Below are positions 12,426 through 24,112 of a DNA stretch of 64,000 bases, one piece after another (the first letter of the stretch is position 1; every line of letters starts with the position of its first letter). Origin of the DNA: Polytrichum commune (lineage: Eukaryota; Streptophyta; Polytrichopsida; Polytrichales; Polytrichaceae); assembly GCA_950295325.1 (NCBI GenBank), contig OX485803.1, forward strand, positions 8,556,001 through 8,620,000. Reading direction: 5' to 3'. Under the pieces are notes generated by a model. It had not been told where the DNA came from. It worked only from the letters and a program-made list of their open reading frames with translations, and ran no database searches. A program made the translations under genes and the position numbers.

Positions 12426-13269
12426 GTAGTATTGTGTGACACACAAAACAGCCCAATGATTGGTGGCGTGGGGGATGGAGGCTTCCGGCAAATTAGCAAG
12501 TGGACTCGCGCTCCACCACCCACGACTCAATCATATGACTCGCCAGACTGGACGATCGTTGCTACCCCAACGAACGAATCCCCTCACCCTCCGTCCAATA
12601 ATGACCCCTCGACCAATCTCACCGCCAGCTTCTTCGTCCTGGCTTCGTTCGTCCAAGAGGCCTCCACTCCTTCACCTTCCTTCCTTCCTTCACGCGGTGG
12701 GTGCCAAGTCCTTCGAAGTCACTTCGTTGTTGCAAGCGACCGCCATAGCCACCAAAGCTTGAGCTCCACGGCGAAGTTGGACTCCGTTTGTGTTTTCGTC
12801 TCGCCATAACCCGTAAGAGCATTCCTTGTACAGATCCTCCTGCATTGTTGTTTCTCCATTCGTCTACATGCACCATTTTCCGTACTTGCATGTTGGTAGT
12901 TTCATCGTCCGTTGCACCCCAGTTTCATCGTTGCAGAGTTTGGAGTTTGCGATCGAACCTTAGGTAAGCTTTTGGAACGAAATCTTTAGCGGATCTTTAC
13001 CGTCTGTTGAATGTTTGTGCTTTGTGACACGTTCCCGAGATTTGGTCGACACATTACGACGTGATCCCTAGGTTATGATGGTTGATTTTGTTGTTGTGAA
13101 GTGGATGCTTCAGATCGAAGGCGCAGGTGATGTATGCATGCTTAGACTGCTGAGAGGCGTTGTGAAAGGATTGGGAAAGGAGACCGTGACGAAGTTTTAA
13201 GTAAGGGCGGATTTGTGACATTGAAAGGGCTAGGGTTTCATCCCTGGTTTCTTCTACTTACGGACGAAG
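12426..13269 (+). promoter_or_regulatory. upstream region and likely 5' leader of the PRA1 gene
   Basis: Composition shifts from AT-rich to pyrimidine- and GC-rich (CTTCCTTCC runs, CCACC) from about 12450. CCTTAGGTAAGC near 12958-12969 could be the donor of a 5' UTR intron, a common arrangement before plant single-exon ORFs. The acceptor cannot be fixed by eye. ORFs here lack recognisable motifs. This is an inferred regulatory/leader region. Confidence 0.35.
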
Positions 13270-13890
13270 ATGGCAGCGGCCAATCAACCTGCGGTGATAC
13301 CAGTGTCGCAACAGGGAGCCGGAGCGGGTGGAGTAACCCCGACGCCAGCAGTATGGGCATTATACGCAAAAGCGCAAGACGCCTTCCGGTTAGCACTCTC
13401 CCAGAAGCGGCCATGGGCGGAACTAGCAGACCGATCACAATTCGCGAAACCGGAGTCATTCAGCGACGCGACGATCAGGCTTCGAAAGAATCTGAGCCAC
13501 TTCCGCATCAACTACTCTCTGGCCGTGGTGGCCGTGGTGGCATTGAGCTTGGTCTTGCACCCGGTCTACCTGTTCGTGTTGGCTGTCCTTCTGTGTGGGT
13601 GGATTTACCTCTACCTTGTGCGCACTGACGCGTTGGTTGCTTTTGGTAGAACGTTCAGCGAGAGGGAGGTATTGCTGGGGATGAGTGTGTTCACCATGAT
13701 CGTTGTGTTTATGACCAATGTGGGAAGCATCTTGATCTCTGCTGTTATGATTGGCGCTGGTTTCTGTGCTGCCCATGGTGCGTTCCGTGTGCCTGATGAC
13801 CTTTTCCTTGATGACCAAGAAGTGACAGGAGGGTTTTTGTCCTTCCTTTCATCAATTCCTGGTGCTCCTCCCGTCGTTTCCCATGTGTAA
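13270..13890 (+). CDS. PRA1: PRA1 family protein (prenylated Rab acceptor), 206 aa
   Basis: PRA1 proteins are small tetraspanning proteins of the ER/Golgi/endosome membranes that bind Rab GTPases (family knowledge). This ORF is intact and of normal length. It has a polar N-terminus, the family signature RPWAELADRSQFAKPESFSD and RLRKNLSHFRINY, then two hydrophobic hairpins (AVVAVVALSLVLHPVYLF...WIYLYLV and MSVFTMIVVFMTNVG...AVMIGAGF). The AHGAFRVPDDLFLDDQE segment is typical of the plant B-type group. The start is the first ATG in a good context (AAGATGGC). The coding sequence is GC-richer than its flanks. Its 3' flank is tandemly duplicated (13938-14835). It appears functional. Confidence 0.93.
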   Translation: MAAANQPAVIPVSQQGAGAGGVTPTPAVWALYAKAQDAFRLALSQKRPWAELADRSQFAKPESFSDATIRLRKNLSHFRINYSLAVVAVVALSLVLHPVYLFVLAVLLCGWIYLYLVRTDALVAFGRTFSEREVLLGMSVFTMIVVFMTNVGSILISAVMIGAGFCAAHGAFRVPDDLFLDDQEVTGGFLSFLSSIPGAPPVVSHV

Positions 13891-13937
13891 ACTACCTCAA
13901 TGTATCCATCTTAGCCTTAGACTTAGCTCAGCGCTCT

Positions 13938-14835
13938 AAGGAAACATCATACTTTCCCATTCTTTTGTATCTACAGCAGCAGCTCATTCAATCTGAATTT
14001 GTCATATGACTGAGGCACCACACATGCTTACTTTGTAAGCTGAGAGGGAGGGTTTTCATCTCTCGTCTTAAATGCAGTATCCCTGCTTTTTATGCAGTGA
14101 TCACTTTTTTCTCAGATGTGACTGGCAGATAATTCTTCATTTGTTCATTTGACCACTAGCGAAGGTCAAGTTTAGCGTAATGAGCCAGAACCTTATTTCA
14201 CAGAGGACACAGATCTGAAGTTGCATCAGAGTGGCATTGCGAAGCTGACAATGCTGCAGTGCATGGCTCCATTTTTTAATATCTTATTGTAAATTGCGCC
14301 ACCTTGATTCTCATTGTGGGTATTTCCATTCAGTCAGTTTTTATTGGTGAATGAGGAGTGCTTGAAATTGTTGGCGAGGAGTTTTCTAGGAAACATCTCA
14401 TTCTTTTGTACCTTCAGCAGTTCATTGTACCTGAAGCTCTCACATGACTGAGGCACCATGCATGCTTACGTTGTAAATTGAGTGGGAGGTTTTCTATCTC
14501 TGGGCATCTCTACATTTTGTGCAGTGATCATCAAATACGATTTTCTTAGATGTGACTGGCAGATTATTCATCATTTGTTCATTTGAGTAACAGTGGAGGT
14601 CAAGTTAGCTTAAGGGGGTGGACCCTTATTAATTTCGGAGGACAGAGATCTGAGGTTGTATCACAATGGCATCGCAAAGTTGACAACATGCTGTAGTGCT
14701 CCATTTTGATATCTTTTGGAAATTGCATCAGCTTGATTCTCGTTGACCTTCAAGGCAGACATTGTAAGTATTCTCCTTACAGTAATTTGTATTGATGAAT
14801 TAGGAGTGCTGGAAATTGTGTATCGCGAGTTGAAT
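13938..14835. repeat. two-copy tandem duplication, about 450 bp each, downstream of PRA1
   Basis: Copy 1 (about 13938-14387) and copy 2 (about 14388-14835) share colinear blocks. These include CATTCTTTTGTA, CATATGACTGAGGCACCA / CACATGACTGAGGCACCA, GATGTGACTGGCAGAT, CATTTGTTCATTTGA and ATTGGTGAATGAGGAGTGCT / ATTGATGAATTAGGAGTGCT. They are diverged but alignable throughout. The first copy probably contains the PRA1 3' UTR. Confidence 0.75.
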
Positions 14836-17689
14836 GAGGGATTTGGCAATCTTTGATCAAATTTTGCATCATTTGGTTCAGTACTCAATTTCACAAGCTG
14901 GATATGAAACATGGTAGAGGACACTGAACCATGCTACAAAGAGATTATGCATGCAAGCTTATGTGAACATTGGTTTGTGTATTGAAGCGGTGAACTTCAT
15001 TGATAGATAAGAAGCTCCTTTAGCTGCAATAATTTAGAATCCCAATTTGGCACACAGGTGTGAGGATTGATATCCCTGAGTTTCTGTCAAATAGAATGTC
15101 GAATCAAGGGTCAAAGCTGTGGCAACATGACTTTGCTGTACAATCCTAGAAGAAGTTTAAAACAAATTTTCAAGGCACTACTCCTGAGTCCTCTTTGCTT
15201 GCCTAATGTTTCATTAGAACATTGTCATGGGTGGCTGCTGTGCCTATGCCACTCTTTATTATAGTGATTGAACAGGGTTGATCGAACAATGTTACAGGCA
15301 GTTGGCAGGGGGTAGAAATGTCACGAATATGATTAACATTTTAATCTGCAAATTGATCCAAATAAGAGGTTTTCATCTATGAATCACATATGGAATGGTC
15401 GTTTTCTGTAGATGCATGTGCGACAGGAAGGTTGCTTGTAGTACATCAGTGCACTATTATTGTGTGAATAAGGCATGTTGGCAGAGGACAACCAAGTGAG
15501 GTTTCTTCCAATGTTGGATTGGTCTACAATAATAAACATCAACGATAGTGTCAAAGAAACCTACCTAAGGGTTATCAAAATGGCTACTACCATGTAGTTG
15601 TGGCACCCAAAGATGCTAGGTTTAAACTTGACATGCTGTGCACCACCCATACAACCATCTCCCACCAGAACCCAAAACTCACAATACAATTCATACAATT
15701 TACACATTGTAATGATAGAAAAATAAGAAAATATCAACCACTTGTGTATAGCATAACAAGAAGATGGATTGTAGCCCCACGCATGGTCGTAGTTGTAGGC
15801 ACAAGAACCACTACACACATCCCATCAATGAAAAACTTGGAATCTATACTAAAACTACTTGCCACAAAACTCACGAGCATATTTAAGCAAATCAACACAA
15901 TTGTCACACAATATGCACATACATTCTCCATACTAGTCCATAAATGAAGATTAGAAAATTGACAATTTGTTGCAATTTTCCAAGATTTGTCTTAACTCAT
16001 AAAGCCAGAAAAGAAACATTAGAAACATAAACTGTACTACGTCTCGCAAAGCAAACCAGTCGTAGACAAGCCAGACCACCATAAAACAACACAACACAAA
16101 AATGTGGTAGGTGACACAAACCCCTATTTTAGCTCAATTTACAATTACTTAGTTGGTTAAAACTACATTTTTTGCATGTATTCCATACCATACCATTTTA
16201 CAACCACATCCACTCAAACAAGCTCCACAAGAATCGAACTTGGATCAAATAGTAGGAAACTAACACTCGCTCCCAAGTAACATGGAGCTAATGGGTTGGT
16301 GTCCACTCACTACCAAAGCATACCCTCATAACCTACCTTCTAAGGACATTATATCTCCACAACATCCAATAAATATGGTTACATGCTACTGGTTTTTGTT
16401 AACAATGACTATTGGTCACAAATAAAAGGGTGAAGTAATTCTACATCTAACGTCATTGTCCTTTAGGATGTGGCCACATATGTTTTACGATCAAACACTT
16501 TATTCGCTTTGCCCCTCTTGGAGACCGGAGTTCTTCTTCTTCAACATAAAAAATAGTGTCAAATAACCTACCTATCAGTTAACAAAATTGTCATACCGGT
16601 CAAATTGATATTTGGTGGGTATCTCAAGAATTGAGAATCTTTGTGTACCCGAGTTGTTATATGGGTCACTACCATTCTAAACCATATTGATACTAGGACG
16701 ATTTTACTAGGGTATGAAAGTTCTTGCATGATATATAGATCCAAATGATATTGAAAACAAAAATATCCTCAAATATCCCTCAAAATCATTGTCCTTGTCA
16801 TCGGTGTCACAAATCATTGCATCGGTTCACTAATATCCATTCTCATTATGATTGACCCGATGTTGAAGGATGCCGGATGTTTTATATCATCTTGGAACCA
16901 ACACACATGCAATACCTTGTGTGAATGTGTTGGATTGTGTTAAGTTGCCATCATATCTAAGGACCACTTTATTTAGTAAATTTTTGAGAGGTCTTTAATT
17001 CCGAAAGGCACATGGGGGCTTAACCCTCATATATCCAAGATGTATTAGAAATTGATCCAAGACCTAATTTGTAGTTGGCTTCCACTTGAGAGTCATGGAG
17101 ACTATCCACGTACGGTTGGACCAAGGAGCAATGTTGTTGATTGTCACCAAAGTCCAATGACAAATTGTTGAGGCAGATTTACAATATTGTAATGATTGAC
17201 ACTTCTAAATGTTTTCTCATCCAAATTTCAATCATTCATGACTACATTTCATTACGAAATTGTTAGGATGCAATATTAATTGCAAACCGTCGGTGTAGTG
17301 TCACCAACACTAATGTAAACCTAACACTATTTGTCATTCCTTGTAACATTTTCTGGGCAATTTAAGAAAATTCAACAATCGTAAAGGAGGTTAGTGCAAC
17401 TACACTAACTATTGTATTTAGTGTCACCAAATCTATTTGTCTTGTGCCCATGTCAACAAGCACATTAACTCCTAAAGGTCGAGAAGAACTTTTCCTTTTG
17501 TCCAAGCAACCAAACTATGTCCGTTTACATCAATGTACACATTTATGTTATAATCTTTTGAAATGGGACATGTGGACGGTTGGAATCCTAACTTCACAAA
17601 CATGTCATCTAAATGGCACCATTTTTTCTCTCTCTCTAAGTTATTGATTGGGCTTGGATTAACATACGGGAAATATTGAATCTACACTA
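14836..17689. other. intergenic, no gene seen
   Basis: AT-rich DNA. Short ORFs (for example 15600-15947) have no recognisable domain. The stretch 17220-17425 (CAATCATTCATGACTACATT, TTTGTCATTCCTTGTAAC, TTGTATTTAGTGTCACC) is related to the interior of the TTTAGTGT MITE family, so part of the tract is old MITE sequence. Confidence 0.5.
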
Positions 17690-18030
17690 ACTACACTAAA
17701 TATGATATTTAGTGTTTGATACACTAAATATGAACGCATACACTAAATATCATCAACCCTTATGAAAGTAAGCAACATTAAATGTAAACTCAAACATTAA
17801 ATACCAATTATGGTAATATGTGGAAGTTACATGCACAAATTTAGTGTTAGTAAGGATATGAAAAAAAATTAACAATGATAAAAGGAAAAGGGAGGTGGCG
17901 GTAGGGAAGGTGGCGGCGCATTAATGTCTAACACTAGTTATCAAAGAATTGAAAATCAATGTTGAGCAGGATAGGGTGGTAACAACACTACATATAATCA
18001 AACACTACATATCATATTTAGTGTAGTGTG
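17690..18030. mobile_element. MITE with TTTAGTGT-type ends (copy 3)
   Basis: It starts CACTAAATATGATATTTAG and ends ATATCATATTTAGTGTAG. It is colinear with the copy at 9461-9800, including the internal GGATATGAAAAA and GGTGGTAACAACACTA blocks. It carries a small extra G-rich stretch (GGAGGTGGCGGTAGGGAAGG) not present in the other copy. Confidence 0.7.
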
Positions 18031-20080
18031 CCAATACCATTATCCCATGATAGTTAGGACAAACCATTGCTAAAATAATCTATTCAATTCCATGATTTTG
18101 GAAAATAGAATACTTTACTAGATTCCCATTTTTCCTTCCAAAAACGAAGTTTTTAATGGCAACAATTTTTAACAAACTCAACAAATCCCCACATTGTGGT
18201 TAAAAGTTAATACATGCAAGCATGTTGAAGATTTAAAACACTTCATGGAAAATAGTGTATTTCTTTTCATGAGAATTTTGTGATAAGATGTATCTACATT
18301 ATTTTCCCCGCATGACGTAACTTTTTGGATTGCAAGTGATGTTGATCGTTCACTTCTTATTGGAATATTGAAGCCCGCCCCCCGCAAGGTAGGCAGTAAA
18401 CCCCACTTAGCACCAAGGGGACTCTTGAGCAAGGCTAGGCCAATGGGATTAATTTCATGTCTTAATGCCCAACGTTGGCCTTTTCTTTTCTTTTCTTTTC
18501 TTGACTTGAAAGATTGATTTACTTTTGTCGTCATTCAATTTCACACAGAATATCACGGTTGTCACACATGCATTCAATGTCCACTACTTTGTCAATCTTA
18601 GCTACACTATCACTTTTTCTCCTTGCACCCGGTGTGGCAAATAGTCTAGGGGTTAAATGGTCACACACATCCTCCCAACTTTGTTAACTATTGAACTTAG
18701 AATGGTGTTTGTAGTATGACCACATTCTCCAAACATTGCAACTCGTGTTTTTTGGATGCCTATTCTTAATCCTTGAGCGTTCAAAAGGTTCAATTCCAAC
18801 CTATGCATACCCCAAATGACATATTTGAACTCCATACTTTCACTTTTACCTAAGTGTGTTTTTTTCTTTCAAAATTACAAAAATGAGAACATTGAACCAA
18901 TTCTTGAAGTAGTGTTGTCAAATCGGTTGAATTCCTTAAAGGCATTCAAGATTTAAGATCAAATACACAAGCTGAGTGCTCTTGGATGCAAACACATACT
19001 TGGTATTCAAATTCTGTATGTCACGCATGAGTATATTTGATTTTCTCCTTGAGACAAGAAATTATTTTATATGAGATTTCAAGTTTGTAAATCTTCCAAA
19101 TTTGGATTCAAGACTCGGTGAAGCTTACGGACATTGTATGTATAGGTCTTGCGTTGAGCCCCTTGAGAGTTAACGACAAGCCTTGCTAAATACCACTCAA
19201 AAATAATATAATTGATTAAGGGTGAGTTTCCATGTAGAATCTGGTGAGCGAGCTGCCTACATAAAAGCAACACCCTAAGAAGGGTGACCACATATGCTTG
19301 GCCCACAAACGTTAACCTTTAAAGTTCTGTGATGGCCCATTATGGACCTCAAGATGTGGTTTTAAGAATAATTCTTGATATTCTAAGCTAAGTGTTTCCT
19401 AACAAGACCCTGTCTTAGTTAACCTATGTATGATATGCAGCCTTCCAATCAAAGCATATATAAATGTAGATTGAACTCTGGGAAATTTTTAATTTTCATA
19501 TCATAATTTTTATACTGTAAGAGGTAGTGCTAAATATAAATTGGATATCACCGACGGATAGTTGCAGTTGAACCGGTTGAGCTTGGGAAATAACCACCGG
19601 TTGAAGTTGGAGACTTCAGGAAAAGTACCGATCATTTAAGAGGAATCTATAGAGGAATATACCTCAAATGAATGAAAGAAAAACCGGAAGATTATGTCAA
19701 CATACATGTAACCGGCTGGATTTAGAATCACTAGGATCTTGACCAAGTATATATGCCCAAAAACACGCCCTCCGTTCTTTAAAGGTTCATGAAAGCACAC
19801 CAACTTCTTGCAATGCATGGAAGAAATTATCACACATACGAGTGAACCTCTCATTCATCGAGCATAAAAACTTGACCCGTACAAGTTTATAGCCGATTCA
19901 TCTCAAATGACCACCGCTAAAATAACTCAAGATCTTAACCTCTACTTCCGGCGTCAAATCAACTAGAGATCGTAATTGTCGGGATATATTAATTCATGGC
20001 TTTCGTGTTGGATGATTGAGGTATTTTTGTATGCGATAATGTCCTCTCTATGCTTCCAAGGTCCAAGTGAAAGGGAGAGA
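18031..20080. other. intergenic with one dispersed repeat at 19560-19770
   Basis: No gene is supported. 19560-19770 (AAACCGGAAGATTATGTCAA, GAATCACTAGGATCTTGAC, ATATGCCCAAAAA) is a copy of the dispersed family also at 5440, 36.7-37.3 and 41.8 kb. An imperfect TTTTC run lies near 18480-18500. Confidence 0.5.
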
Positions 20081-20199
20081 GAATGAGAGGTGGTATGGCC
20101 ACAATTTATGCCATCGATATGAAGCCACACAAGTCACGGTCATATGTACGTTGCTTTTCTTTGATCATGACCACGAGAAGGTTGTTTGTCTACTTAAGT

Positions 20200-20355
20200 A
20201 GTTTCGGAATACGTGAATCGCGATCACCATACATGTTGCATAGCAAACACGGAGGTTACCCAACTCTGCCACTCTGGAGAATTTGTTGGTTTGAAACCAT
20301 CATGATGTACTTTTAGTCCTATTAGCCTTTTCGGCTTCTTGAACTTTAAAATCGA
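20200..20355 (+). pseudogene. LINE 3' coding tail (copy 1)
   Basis: One reading frame gives EVTQLCHSGEFVGLKPS, a TGA, then CTFSPISLFGFLNFKIDFN. This is parallel to the second tail just downstream (ELRHSKELTDLKPS, TGA, CTFSPISLFSFLDFKINF) and to the minus-strand remnant at 44.4 kb. It is the C-terminal end of a plant non-LTR retrotransposon ORF, after the zinc-binding region. It is truncated and lies next to its sister copy. Confidence 0.65.
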
Positions 20356-20509
20356 TTTCAATTCAATTCAATTTCATTACACCTGATTGGCCACGTTTCA
20401 ATAAACACAACTTGTTGTCGTGTGGGTGTTACCTTTTTAATCATGCACTCTAGAAGGTAATTTTCCACTTAAGTTTTGGAATCTAGTTTTGGAATACGTG
20501 AATCGATCG

Positions 20510-20627
20510 CGATCACCATACATCTTGCATTGCGAGCATGGAAACTGCCGAACTCCGCCACTCTAAAGAATTAACTGATTTAAAACCATCTTGATGTACT
20601 TTCAGTCCCATTAGCCTTTTCAGCTTC
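20510..20627 (+). pseudogene. LINE 3' coding tail (copy 2), interrupted by solo LTR
   Basis: The frame reads ETAELRHSKELTDLKPS, TGA, CTFSPISLFSF and then breaks at 20627 where the LTR begins. It resumes at 22249 as LDFKINF. The TGA falls at the same codon as in copy 1. The two tails plus their preceding CGATCACCATACAT motif look like a local duplication. Confidence 0.65.
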
Positions 20628-22243
20628 TGTGAGGCCAAATCCACCACCCTTTAGCGTCCTAGTCCGGGTGATGACTTTGAGAATCACATGTATCTACTAC
20701 AACATTGAACCATGTGCAAGGTAATTTTCATGTTCAAATGAACACATATTGTCTCACTCATTGTGCTTTATTAATGTTGGCCTCTTGGCTTGTGCTAGAG
20801 TTGGCTTTCTCAAGAGTCCAACCTGCGGCTTTAGCCGCACATGCCCTTACGGACATTCCCCTCACTCTTTTGATCTTCACCTCCTTTCTCTTGCCATTGC
20901 AAGAGTCCTCCACATTCTCCATTAATAATGCAAGTGAGTTATTTTGACCGATAGGTGCAAGTGTTGAAAAACACTTTTATCAATGGTTAAACACACTCAT
21001 ACAAACCCACACGTGGCACCAACTAGCCCAATGAATCTAACTACTTAGCCACCACTAAAATGGCCTAATGTGATTTAGTTTTTAATGTGCTAACACCCAC
21101 TAATTGAGCTTAGCCTTGCTAACCCCTAGATGGCCTAATTAGGATTTGTTACTAAGCCTCGCGGCTGCAATCTAACCCACGGTCTCGGTACTGTCTGGTC
21201 CACGGTCTCGGTGCTGTTAGCCACCCAGCAGCAGTCTAGCCCACGGTCTCGGTGTTGTCTGGTCCACGGCCTCGGTGCTGTTAGCCACCCAGCAGCCCAG
21301 CTGCAGTCTAAGTCCACGGTCTTGGTGCTGTTAGCCACCCAACAGCCCAGTTGTAGTCTAAGTCCACAGTCTCGGTGTTGTTAGCCACCCAGCAGCCCAG
21401 CTGCAGTCTAACCCACGGTCTCGATGCTGTTAGCCACCCAGCAGCCCAGCTGTAGTCTAGCCCACGGCCTCGGTGCTGTTAGCAACCCAGCTGCAGTCTA
21501 ACCCCCAGAGTTCCAATACCCGAATGGGTAACCCAGCTACTAGTTGCACCTTAATACAAACCCTCTCATCCACTAATCAAATGTTTTCTAGGTTTTTCTT
21601 CTTCTTTCCTTTTCCTTGCTCCTAAGTAATGAACTAATCTAACACACTAATTTCACTAACTACTACCTAATCACCACGTGCAATCTTAAACTCTAAGAGC
21701 TCACTCACTTGGGAGGCATTGAGAGAGAGAGCTTAACTAACTACCTTCACTAAAAACTAATAACCCACCCACGTGGCTCAAGCTCTTAAGAGCTTGCTCC
21801 CTTGAGAGCGCTTGATGGAGAGAGAGGTAAATGAGAGAAAAAACACCTTAAGTAGCAAAGAGGGAGAGAGGGAGAGAGGTGAGAATAGGGTGAGAGGATT
21901 AGCACCTCCAATCACAATCCCTTAACCTTCTCCTTCAAAGTAGGGACTAATCCCCATCCACCAAGCTTCCTTCTTCCTAAACTAACAAGATGGATCCAAA
22001 AGTGGGCATTTAACCCGCGGAGCTCACCTTGCTTCACCTTACCCCCTACTCACATTATCAAGGCATACTCTTATTGAAATCAAACCTTGAACTAATCACA
22101 CAACACCACCTAATGCCTAAAGTTAAATCCACACCACACTTCACTCTTTTTATGTTTTGTGAATAATCATAACTCATCAAAGTCAAACTAAAATTGGTTT
22201 CGAAGAGTTAATCACCACATGTGGGCACCATTTTGGGCTCACA
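20628..22243. mobile_element. solo LTR (copy 1), 1616 bp, TSD GCTTC
   Basis: It starts TGTGAGGCCAAA and ends TTTTGGGCTCACA (TG..CA). It is flanked by perfect 5-bp duplications GCTTC (20623-20627 and 22244-22248). A second member lies at 57720-59675 with the same ends. The two share the first 300 or so bases (CACCCTTTAGCGTCC-like, CTCCACATTCTCCATTAA) and the last 40. There is no internal coding region or primer-binding site, so a solo LTR is the simplest reading; a short LARD/TRIM-type element is possible. It contains a minisatellite at 21165-21510. Confidence 0.8.
21165..21510. repeat. minisatellite inside solo LTR 1
   Basis: About six imperfect units of 50-60 bp are built from CCACGGTCTCGGTGCTGTTA, GCCACCCAGCAGCCCAG and CTGCAGTCTA. 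The array is GC-rich in an AT-rich LTR. The related LTR at 57.7 kb has an unrelated array at the corresponding place. Confidence 0.85.
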
Positions 22244-22248
22244 GCTTC

Positions 22249-23860
22249 CTCGATTTTAAAATCAATTTCATTTCAATTTCAATTTCATTGCACCTTGGTG
22301 ACCACGATTCAATAGAACTTTGTGATTGGTTGCCATTTCAAGATGTTAAGCTTAGCTTTTGATTGTATGGTTGTAATTTTAAGTGTTTTAGAACAACTTT
22401 TCTCTTAATATAAACATCGGTCGAACATTGGAGTTTTTAATCTAGAGTCATCTCACGTTTCAAAAGACTTGTTTTAATTTTTAAGGATGTGTTGAGGGTG
22501 AGTTTGTCCTCGTGTTTGGATGGCCACCAAGTCATTTGACCAAATACGGATTTGAAAAGTGTAATCACCATACACGTTGCATTGCACTTGAAATGTCACA
22601 CTTTAGTCAAACTCTGTGATTGTTTGACATGTTAAGATGTAGGGCAAAAGACCGTGGAACTCGAATGGTATTGGTAGTGACGGACTTAGCGTCACAAGCA
22701 ACCAACCAACCTGTCACTACATCCCCTCATCAAATGCATTTATCCAAACCTCATAATTTACCACAATTATTTCATGGCACAACACCCAGACTTCAAGTAT
22801 AGAAGTTCTTGCTTTACATATTAGTGCAGTAAACTGGTAGCATGTGAGCATACAAGAACGTTCTGGATTAGGTTATCAAAACCTTTATGTAAGTAGTTTT
22901 ACCTAACTTTATTTGAGCTGAAAATTCATAGTTTCATTAAAAGATTTAGTTTTTTGGATATAAACAAACATCTTATCGACAATAATATCTTACTTATTTC
23001 CCAACACATGAAATGTAAACATGCCGTTCAATTGAAGTATGGATTTCGCAACTACAATTCATATTTCCATATCCGCATAGTTTCTTCATTTGAGAATTTA
23101 TGATTCTTAGATGTAACCTCATGGTTGGCATCATAATTGTCATAGTGATCATCATGAATGGTATTCAAGCACTTCGGAGACCATAATTGTAAGTAAAATA
23201 ATTCTTTGCTCCTCATCTCCATCCTCATTGGACTTTATTTAGGAGTTTGGGGATTTCGGTGACTTGAATATTTTAGTTCAAGATTTCATTGTCAATTCTT
23301 ATAAACGTATAATGTGTGTGTGAGAGATCAAATGAAATGAAAGGAAGTGTAAGGCCCCTTGGATTATGACCAAGCAACAACACCAATCATTCGTAAGGAT
23401 CATGATGATGAGGATTCTTCTCGCTCACGGTTTGGAGATACGTTGATATATAGCCAATGCCACTTAATGAATGAATAGCAAGCCCCAAAACATTCTATTA
23501 GTAGGTCAACTATTCATTTCTTAAGTTTGGAGATATGTTGCTAATTCCGGACCTCGAGGAGGCAAGCACTATGTGGCAACTCCATATTAAGCGCATCATG
23601 GCAAGCCCGCATAAGACTTTTTCTATACTTTGGTCCCTCCATTTATTGAGCTTGCTAAGTCTTTCCTTCTCTTAGGACCTAAGTCCTATCAATTTGAACG
23701 TAGAACTGTGCGAGATGGTCACCCATCACACGGCTCTCCAACTCAAGTCCGCAAAAGATCCAACGTTCCTCCAAACCTCCCAAAGCCAGCGTAAACGAAC
23801 GCAAAGTATAAAAAAGGGATTTGTCTCGACGTCGACTCACTATTCCCCGCAAATTTTTTA
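22249..23860. other. intergenic after the LINE tail
   Basis: The first 50 bases finish the LINE tail (frame LDFKINF, then ATTTCAATTTC repeats). The remainder is AT-rich with no supported gene. Confidence 0.5.
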
Positions 23861-24112
23861 ACTCTCGAATACAATGTCTTTGATGAGAATTTGCCGAAGC
23901 CTCTTAAGAAATACTATAGGATTTGGTCCTCTCTTTGTTGTGGTTTAACGTGGATGATTTGGAAACAACGAAATGACCTAACCTTCCACCCATTCACCAG
24001 CCAGTTGAGAATACTTGACAACACATTTGAGATGTGCTCCTTGAACATGGTAGGATTGAGTGACAAAAGACACTTCAAGCTTATGGAGAAAGCACTCAAG
24101 TGTTGCGTATGA
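23861..24112 (+). pseudogene. LINE remnant, tail of the reverse-transcriptase zinc-binding region
   Basis: The frame reads FDENLPKPLKKYYRIWSSL then CCGLTWMIWKQRNDLTFHP. A W..IWK.RN...F motif is characteristic of the end of the zf-RVT region of plant LINE ORF2 proteins. The ORF continues about 50 residues without recognisable similarity. It is a truncated fossil with no upstream RT seen. Confidence 0.6.

Noticed and set aside
12396-12809. ORFs of 137 and 100 codons upstream of PRA1
   Set aside because: Mutually overlapping frames in a pyrimidine-rich leader, with no motif; better explained as 5' region of PRA1.
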